Assembly: GCA_950022655.1 (NCBI GenBank)
Contig: OX465579.1
Coordinates: 75,837,193 to 75,901,192 of the forward strand
Reading direction: 5' to 3'
Length of the DNA: 64,000 bases
DNA from: Alentia gelatinosa
Taxonomy: Eukaryota > Annelida > Polychaeta > Phyllodocida > Polynoidae
A program made the position numbers and the translations under genes. Within the stretch, counting starts at the first letter, position 1. Every line of letters begins with the position of its first letter. Below are positions 56,053-64,000 of this stretch, piece after piece. The notes under the pieces are model-generated. The model saw only the letters and a program-made list of their open reading frames with translations. It searched no databases and was not told the origin of the DNA.

Positions 56053-59000
56053 TCAGAAAGTTCTGAGATACTAGATATAAGTTTAAACTTTACATGAACA
56101 CTAACAGGACATTACAGTAGAAGGAATTGGGAGTTGGTTAAGTCATGACAGAGCCCTATGATGGGGTGCGGCATGGTCTGAGGACATGATAGATTTTGGA
56201 AACATGGAGATCTGACCGATGTGTGGATCTCATAGTGGATCATGTCCATGATCTCGGGTCAGTGTTTTCCGGGGCATGGGGTCAGGGGGTCACTTGTCTG
56301 CGTGAGAACATACTGACAGGAGTACTGACGTATGCATGCTGGTGTGGACCTGGAGGACAACTATGACCCTGTGCCGTCTCCTGTTATATAACTAATATGT
56401 CCCATGCTTTATAGGTTAATCTTCCAGCGGCGACAAATTACTCACCAATTATTGATTCTCACTCGTGTAAAATTAGTCTGTCGTGTTATGGAATATTTGT
56501 TCTATATGTATTGTCCCTGCCCGGAGGGAAACAAAAATGAAAGATATTTGATATGGAACTATGTTTAAATGAAAAATCGTTGTCGGAGGCTGTCATGATC
56601 TAGTCCTATTTTTGGCTGGAGATTTCGTCTTGATATGGCACGGGCTGTATCTACAGTCTGAATACATTCTTGTTTGGGTTAGAATCCTGTGATAACTATC
56701 TATGCCCCTCTTGCAGACGTTTCCTCCTATCCAACACTAACTCTCTCCATTCCACTCTTTCGGTTGCATTAAATTTTTACCTAAATATTATCTACTCCAT
56801 CGTTGCCATCATATTACACATTTCCATTTAATATAGCACGCTCTCAGATATCTAGATTCAGGATAAATAGATACAGCAGTTCAACATGAGTACGGAGTCA
56901 CGACCATTTCAACTAATTAAATATGCAGTATGCCCCGTGGCCTTCTGCACACAGGTCGCAATTGGCTTTTATGTATTCCTGACAACCATTCTTTTAGGAA
57001 ACAAGACACTTGTATTTATCATACCGCATCATTCGAGTGTGGATAAAGACGCACTATATTGGTATTTCAGATAATGTATGGGTGTGGTCCAATATATACT
57101 ATATATCTCAAATCCCTTGCACGTGTCCAACACTTATCTGACTAGCTTTGTGTCAAATGTCTATCAACGTACTGCCATTGGTGGAGGAGCAATACTATAT
57201 CTTCCATCTTTCATGTACATAAATATACCTCATCTCATAATTCCTTGACAATAATCCGGATTTTATTCAGTGCTAATGTATAAGACAAGTCAAATGCTTT
57301 GTCCATCTAATTAGGATTCAACGTTTCATACATCACACAATAACATTCTTTCAATCCTAAATAAATCCTAGTGAGATAATATTGATTCTACCCGGTGAGT
57401 ATGGTTAGGATTTGCTCAACCCGAGGCGTCTCTAGTACAGACCACCAAGCCACCATGACACACACACACACTCAATGCACACACAGAGGCGTGCGACCAC
57501 CTGGGAGTGGACAGCCGACCTTGAGGCTGCACCGCCACGCCCAACATACAGAGACCACATCAGCTTCCATTACACATTGTCTACAGCCTGCCGCAGCCTC
57601 CAAGGCCACCCACCCACCCAGCTGCCACATGCACTCACAACAATAAATTAACCTCGGTGGCGCTGTAGCAATCACAGGGAAATTATTCATTGGCTAGCCC
57701 TGCTAAAGGTCCTAATGAAATAAAAGCAGGCCCAGTGGATATCTGGCGGCCTCATCTCATAGCCTAAATGAGGCCGGGTTTAATGTATGGGCTGGCAAAA
57801 TATCGCAGCACAATTACTTCCGTATTGCTTAATACTATCGTTACGGCTTATGGACGTTTCTGAATGCGGCGAACTGAACTGAATTGGGAGGTCACATGAC
57901 AGAGAACTTCTGAATGATTCCCTTCTATCAGGGGGCTATCGCTGTAAGTCAAACCTACCTGAGTGGTTAGCTATTGGAAAATGCTTCCTGAATGTATCAT
58001 GTATGGGTGATATAACGGGGGGGGGGGGGGAGGGGCTTCTTCTTTGTTACCATTATTCATTCGTTCCTCTCTTTTTTTCTTTCCTCTTGGTTTTCTTTCA
58101 GTTCTACGTTTTTCATTCAACAAAACTATTCCAGCATGAATTTTGTCGATAATCATCCTGTCGGACACTTCCACCAAGGCCTCCACCACAGCACCCTGGA
58201 ACGCACTCGTTGGCCAATTTACGAGGCAGTTAAATCATCCATTAGTCTGGTGTGATAATTGTCCAGCGCCCATTCCGCACCAGTTTATGTCAGTCAAATT
58301 ATCATTCCCATCTCACCTAGTATTGAGATTGTCACCGCGGACAGAATTACCGTCATGTGAAATGTGGTAAAATACAGGCTCAATCAACTGTATAGATCGG
58401 CAGAGAAGCCGAGTGCTTTGTTACCAGCTAGCATTACAAGTATGATATTAAACTGAGTTAATTCAACCAGCAACATTAAACTGGCAGGGTAATTCCACAT
58501 AGCATCAGGTATTCAAATAGTACTACAGTATCTGCATTACATGATTTAGACCTATAGAGTGGACATATATACATGTATCAATTATTACTAAACGCCTTGT
58601 TCCGTATGAACCGTAAATTATGATCACGTTTTGTGGCTTGTACAGCATGGTCAGGACGTTCTATATAAATAACATTATATCATTACCACCTGCTACACTC
58701 AGTATGCGTTGCCTGAATATGATTTAACATAAACATGTACATATGAACATGTTTGTACGCTGTATGTTTGACTTATACGGCAAATTACCCCAGGATATTC
58801 CGAACCGACAGAAGCTCAAACTCAAATCTCACTCCTATATTTTGGGTTTGTTGTGCCATTTGGAAATCGTCAAGAGATTGTTTTACATTCCCTCATTTGT
58901 CTGCGGAAATATGAACTTCTAGGTCATAGAATGCGAATCCTTTTCCGAATCATGCATTACAGAGATGTGAACAATTCCCATAAAGTAGTGCATGAACTTT

Positions 59001-60857
59001 GGTCCCGCTGCATTGTCACTCGAACTGAATAGACATAAGTAGGATTTCCAAGGGCGACCAATTCCTATAAGAAATTAGTCGATGGTATGAAAAATGGTAG
59101 AAATCGTCGTCATTGTAAAAGACCCCTGTTTCTTTGGTGCTTAACGGCCTATTCTGAGAACTTTTATCAATACCACCAATGACAAAATCAACCTGATTTT
59201 ATTTTATCGGAATTATGTTTTTATCAGGCGGTAGTACGTATTCTCATGTATGACTACTGAAATAGATTGACGTGTCTATGCATGCCTAGTTTCCATTGCC
59301 TGGTATTATGCAGAAAGTCCCATATAATTGGTTTATCGTTTACTAACACATGAATAAACGTCAAAAGTGGGCCAATGTGTGAAATATTGTATTGAGCCTT
59401 CCGGCATTTTCAACATATGGAAACCTCTAGATATACAAATTTGTAGTCGGCTATACACAAATAACAGTAGAGTCTATACCTACTCTTCCGGGGTGTGATA
59501 TGGCTGTATATATTCCGACAAGACAACAAGATGAAACATCCCTCATTCACAGGTGTGTTAAGTGATATTATCATTACACCTGTTTACATACGTGAACGAG
59601 CAAAACCCACCCACCATCCGCAAGGAAGCGTGTGCATAACCACCCCCCATGTCAAATGGTTTGTCCAGCATGTCGGATACGGTGCCAGCAGGTGGTGGGC
59701 TGGTCAGCAGGTGGTTTGCGGCAGGTGGCGCTGCCAGCATGCGGCCATCAGTCTATACTGGCAGCAGGTGGTGCTGCGATGAGTGGGCAGCGTGGTCATG
59801 GTGCAGCCACCATCATCCATCCTACCACGGTGTGTCGGTGATGACCCACTGTCTACAGTGCCCCACCACCATCACAAATAGAGAATATACATGTATATTC
59901 GTCAATGGGAATGTAGCACTCATCATAGTACATGTCCAGGTTGCAACCGTAGGATTACAACACTTGAATGTATTTGTAGATGAAAAGTTGTTATCATAGG
60001 AGCTGTGGCTTGAATCTACATATCATTGACATACTTTGTTTTTTTTATGATGTTTTTGTGTATCTAAGTGTTCACAGAACTTTACTGGCAATATACTTAC
60101 AATACAATAATGGACACTATAGATGCTATCGGCGATACAAAGCTAGAGGTATTCTTTAATCACAAGCGCGAAGCCTTACATTTCCATCATGAGTATGAAA
60201 ACACAAATGGAACATTATAATTGGGCTAGATTTGTCATTGTGGATAATGTACAGCCTGCAAACACACACTGCACCTCTCCAACTAACCCAGATTCACTCA
60301 TCACACCCTGACGGACTCTCACCAACCACCCGCCTCTCCCTGCCCTTCCCCAAGGCGCCCCACTGGCCTCATAGCTACCGGAAGCGTGGGTTTTCGCCGC
60401 CGACGCCGCCTCATCGGGCAGGAAGTCGGGCTGGCTGCACAGCGGTGCCCGTGTAAACGCGCGCACGTGCCATTGTTGTTGACAGAGACTCCGGGGGGAA
60501 GCGGGTCGCGCAGACGACATTTGGGTCCGGTTTTTTTTATGACGTGCTCCACCAGGGGTCGTTGTCGTCTGTGGAAGCATAGACAACGGCCACAGGCAGA
60601 CACACCGTTCTAGATGATGAGAGTGGCGTTGTGTGTTTATGGCCTCGCAACATGAATAAATTGTGTACATATCCTTCTATGGATCTCAGTACTAAGAGAA
60701 ATATGCCCAGCGCTGTGTTAAATATAAATCATGCGTCTTAAACGCAGTAACGGAACTCCTCCTTTTGTGGTTATTCAGGGGGAAGGGTATCTTTATTTAT
60801 CACCGATCAGTATTTTAATTTAACATTCCAATAAATTGAATTTGGGACAGACATCCT
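56050..60857. other. Gene-free stretch with simple repeats
   Basis: Poly-G of 13 near 58018-58030, short (CA)n near 57460-57486 and repeated gcaggtgg words at 59690-59775. A small CpG-rich patch at 60380-60510 includes cacgtgccattgttg. No exon recognised. Confidence 0.4.
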
Positions 60858-61101
60858 GTTGCTGACACCAATCATTTACTGTAGGCTAGAGCACCTTACT
60901 GTCACTGACACCAGTTATTTACTATGGGCCAAAATAGTCTACGGTCATTGACAATGGATTAATATATGCCACGATAGCAGACTCTCACTGACACACGTCG
61001 TTTACTGTGGTCCAAGCTAGTATGACACTCAGTGATAACCATTACTTAGCACATAAGCCAAAATAGCTAACTGTCACTGACATATATTATTTACTATAGG
61101 C
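60858..61101 (+). repeat. Diverged tandem array, unit about 43 bp
   Basis: Units begin TGACACCAATCATTTACTG (and variants tgacaccagttatttactat, tgacacacgtcgtttactgt, tgacatatattatttactat) and end near CTGTCAC. Five to six units are traceable. Confidence 0.7.
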
Positions 61102-61490
61102 CAGTGTCAGTGAAACCCGGCTTTTTTACCTACTATATTTAAAACGGTAGAATTCCGTCGAATCCGCTTGGAGAATCTTCCACACATAGGGACAGAGTGA
61201 ACCCGATCTAGGGTGGGAGATTGAAGCCCCACGGGAGTGAGATTCTCGTGTAGGGAAAAACTCGAACCTGTTCTTCTTTTTTGTAGGACTATACATAGAT
61301 ATACTTTTTCTCTTATGATTCATTTCAAGCCATGCCAAAATTAAAGTTTAGTATTGTAGTTTTCTTATCTACTTTTATCATGAGAAACCAATGATATCTC
61401 AACTTTCGCTGGTAGCCCTATTAAAACTCCGATGATTCCCCCCACCCACCACCAGACTAAGTATTTTGCTCGTGAGTAGCATCTGTCTCT
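61102..61490. other. Unassigned non-coding DNA
   Basis: No gene recognised. Confidence 0.4.
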
Positions 61491-61494
61491 GTGG

Positions 61495-61550
61495 AGTAGT
61501 CAGTAAAGCAGTCGGCTGGGGGTCCGGACTTCGGGAGTTCGAACCCTGCT
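61495..61550 (+). repeat. tRNA-like SINE head
   Basis: A box A-like TAGTCAGTAAAGC starts at 61498 and box B, GAGTTCGAACCCTG, is at 61535-61548. The T-arm pairs only partly and no acceptor stem forms. Pol III-derived SINE rather than tRNA. Confidence 0.45.
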
Positions 61551-61790
61551 AACGGCAATCCGCCGTTTTATTTTTCGGACTCCGACTCGACGAAGTCGCT
61601 AGTTTTAATATAAAACCGCCAAAGTAGCGCGATAGTCAATGACACCCCATCAGCGGTCTCTGGCTAGACAAGCTTCAGTCCCTACATCCTATGGCTACCC
61701 TCCTGACTGGGATACACAGGGACCGGCTTGGGGCCATAAACAGGAGATCCTGTTCATAGTGGACAAGTCTTTGATTCATGGGCCAGTCAG
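61551..61790. other. Unassigned, possibly SINE body
   Basis: No gene recognised. Confidence 0.3.
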
Positions 61791-61906
61791 AGAAGGATAC
61801 ATACTATAATGAACTTTATTCTGATTGTGTTTAATCGTTTAATGAATGAGAAGGATACATACTATAATGAACTTTATTCTGATTGTGTTTAATCGTGTAA
61901 TGAATG
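61791..61906 (+). repeat. Exact-looking 58-bp tandem duplication
   Basis: AGAAGGATACATACTATAAT starts at 61791 and again at 61849. The two 58-bp units differ at one visible base (cgtttaatg against cgtgtaatg), so the duplication is recent. Confidence 0.9.
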
Positions 61907-62660
61907 TTCATAATCAAAGACCCGAGCAAGTCTAGTCCCTGGCCTAAATCCCTCAGTATAATGCCTACCCTCATGGACTGGTAACGTCCATGTATACAAA
62001 CAATAGTTAAGCCTCAGTCAGCGACTAAAAGCGCAGAATAATTATCCATTCATAGCTAGGTTATTATGTCATTTAATACGTTACACTCATACATCCATCA
62101 GCGCCCCTATACTCCCAGCCCCACCTCCCACCATCTCAGTGCCTGCCACTGAGGCCAATTGTCTATAGTGATTATGAAGATGCAAGGCCAACACTACGCC
62201 CCTCCCCACCATCATTGTACAGGCCTGGAGGCTGGGGGCGAAGTAGTCGCTGCAGGGGAGGGGAGTCAGCAGTGATGGGTGGGTTACAATGGAGCATTAC
62301 ACTGGCGTGTGGCTTCTACTTCTGCTCAGAAATGAGCTGCTCGCGCCTCCTATGCAATAACCCCACTCTCAGCACCTACTCCATATACACTCACTCGCTG
62401 TACATTGCCACTCCATTCTTTATACAGTCTGCATCTTTGTCTTACTGCCTGAGCCTATATACAAAAATACCCAAAACACTAAACGAAAACTGCATAAATG
62501 TAGCAAAGACAATATCTGAAGATACCTCCTCCGATGATTTCTATTTACACATGAAGATTTGATAACAGAAGCCTAACTAATCCTGTTTCCTCCTTATACC
62601 TCTAGCAGATAATTTTTTATCACACCCATCCTCGATTCCAAATCACAATGAACTAGCGAT
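61907..62660. other. Unassigned non-coding DNA
   Basis: No gene recognised. The 115-codon frame at 62215-62562 has no domain. Confidence 0.35.
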
Positions 62661-62669
62661 GCAGGGCGC

Positions 62670-62745
62670 GCGCATGCGCTGGCTGAGCGAGCTGTTGCAC
62701 GCCTCCCCCCGGCAATAAATCGCTGATCCTAAAGGTCAAAGGGAC
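62670..62745. promoter_or_regulatory. NRF1 motif and nuclear-receptor DR1-like site
   Basis: Palindromic GCGCATGCGC at 62670-62679 (NRF1 type) and AGGTCA-A-AGGGAC at 62733-62745, a direct repeat with one-base spacing as bound by HNF4/COUP-TF-type receptors. They sit in a small CpG-rich patch. Confidence 0.3.
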
Positions 62746-63645
62746 AGGGGTCTAGTAATGCTTGCGTCAGATTCAGGAAGCGTGTCCTCGCCTGAACAAG
62801 TCCTATTAAAAGGGAGAGGGTCCCAGTGGGAGCACGATTTCCTCGTAAGCACATTGTCAGCAGAGAACCCCGGAGCTTCTCGGGGCAGCTCGCTCTGCAG
62901 GGGATGTATGGCTCACAGCTTCTATAGAGAAGCCAACATGGGTGTCACTCGATATGCTCCGGTCAAATCGGTTCTTTTTTTCTCTTCACCGAAGAATCTA
63001 GTCAAACCTGTTCTCTGTTCTTCTAAAGATACTATCCCTTTGGTTGCTTATCACCATTTTCCTGGTTACTTTTTTTTACATGTTACCTAGTTTCATCTCA
63101 CCTTTATGATAGCATTCGACCTCATCTTTACCAAATGTTTCAATAAGTCTTTGCAATATCCCCAGCAATGCCTCCGACAACTTTTCCTTCATGCATTACA
63201 GTAGCTTTCACTTATAGTCTGTCCCTATCTATCAATACTTGCTCAGTCATAACTTTCAGTCCTGCCTTTAAGACCTGCAACTTCACCTCCGGACTTACCT
63301 TTAACCTTTCGTTTTGCCTTCAATTCTATTTCCTCCGAGCACTTCCCTGTTTTTCTCTCCACCGTTTCACTATGTCTTTGCCCGGTATTTTTGCGTTCCT
63401 TTCACCAAATCGTTTACTCAATTTCCACAATTATCACTACCCCGGCTATCTATTCTCATTTATTTCTCACAGAATGTCAGGCACCTGATTGAATCCAAGC
63501 ACAATAGCTGTACATGTATTTCAAAGATGTAAATCTAAAATGATGTAACTAATATTTTATTATTTAGAACAAATAATGAGCTTTTGTGTCCTCAACGGGT
63601 ATGATAAATCCAGATATTTCCCCATAATTAGTCACTAAGTCTGTT
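62746..63645. other. Unassigned DNA
   Basis: Two frames (62758-63090 and 63168-63488) have no domain. The second is CT-rich and Ser/Phe-rich from composition. Confidence 0.35.
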
Positions 63646-63894
63646 ATGCCGTTTGGCTTGGAAGATCACTCCTCAAGCACACCCTCGGGCGGAACAAGCT
63701 CCCTGACTGCTCTTCAGCTAAGGTCAGGTCTCCAACCTGACAGTCGAGTTGAATGTACAGCAGTTATGTACATCTCTCATTCTACCTCTATTGTCATAGT
63801 TATCCACCATGGATGTGCCACGCTTAATGTATCCTATCTCTCGGGCTCTGCGTCTTCAACCTCCAAGCACTGCCTGGTGAAGTGGGAGGCGTAT
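63646..63894 (+). CDS. Candidate exon of an unknown gene
   Basis: The open frame runs to gcgtatac|gtgagtac, a strong 5' splice site at 63894-63895, and stops in the donor itself. A plausible acceptor, ccctgactgctcttcag, ends at about 63719, so the exon may be 63720-63894. The predicted peptide includes RVECTAVMYISHSTSIVIVI and ends KHCLVKWEAY, with spaced Cys residues and beta-like hydrophobic runs that could suit a secreted or surface protein. No family is recognised. Confidence 0.25.
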
Positions 63895-64000
63895 ACGTGA
63901 GTACTATAGAGCTACATACTTTGATAACACACCCTGAAGTTCAATGCAAACTGAATTCCGCCATTTTAATGCTCGATCTGCTTGAACAGCTTACCTCTGA

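Noticed and set aside
60858..61101. CRISPR-like array
   Set aside because: The repeat units are diverged over their whole length and contiguous, without unique spacers; the window is eukaryotic.
61495..61570. Functional tRNA gene
   Set aside because: The T stem pairs poorly and no acceptor stem forms.

Overview
This window is eukaryotic, almost certainly from an animal and probably a marine invertebrate. It has no operons or dense coding. It is mostly AT-rich non-coding DNA carrying several families of short inverted-repeat transposons, long (AT)n and poly-G runs, tRNA-like SINE heads, a truncated LINE and a tyrosine-recombinase retroelement. No host protein could be named. The species cannot be fixed from the sequence alone.

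The centrepiece is a complete-looking Ngaro-type (DIRS order) retroelement at about 23292-28518 on the plus strand. It has the split direct repeat layout A1 - ORFs - B1 - A2 - linker - B2. A1 and A2 (203 bp) and B1 and B2 (255 bp) are each identical by eye. ORF1 is a Gag-like protein with a Cys/His cluster. ORF2 carries reverse transcriptase and RNase H with all acidic residues in place. ORF3 is a tyrosine recombinase with the R...HxxR...Y set. ORF1 and ORF2 are joined by a textbook -1 frameshift module: an A AAA AAC heptamer in the right phase, a 7-nt spacer and a 7-bp stem, followed by a second 8-bp stem. The recombinase lies in a third frame, its homology begins upstream of its first ATG, and a strong 3' splice acceptor precedes it, so it may be made from a spliced RNA. 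Just upstream (19.2-21.0 kb) lie older relatives: two solo A-B copies, one of them inserted inside an older inverted copy that keeps a recombinase C-terminus.

The left end (0-5.1 kb) is a transposon graveyard: two copies of a roughly 270-bp inverted-repeat family with a larger relative at 30.9-31.7 kb, a piggyBac-like element, and nested copies of a second family with TA target duplications. Foldback palindromes lie at 4.3, 11.1, 16.7 and 52.8 kb. A pair of inverted repeats 2.1 kb apart (39.2 and 41.3 kb) encloses a LINE 3' end. Two pogo-like short elements lie at 45.7 and 48.8 kb.

Host function shows mainly as promoter-like, CpG-rich islands: 8.9-9.3 kb (an X-box typical of RFX-controlled cilium genes), 10.5-10.6 kb, 29.6-30.1 kb, 43.2-43.3 kb (YY1, E-box and NRF1 motifs within 50 bp), 46.9-48.3 kb (CRE, CCAAT, GC boxes and a probable first exon ending in a strong splice donor at 48299), and 62.6-62.8 kb. 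Two open frames ending at good splice donors (18.5-19.1 kb and 63.6-63.9 kb) are candidate exons of unknown function.
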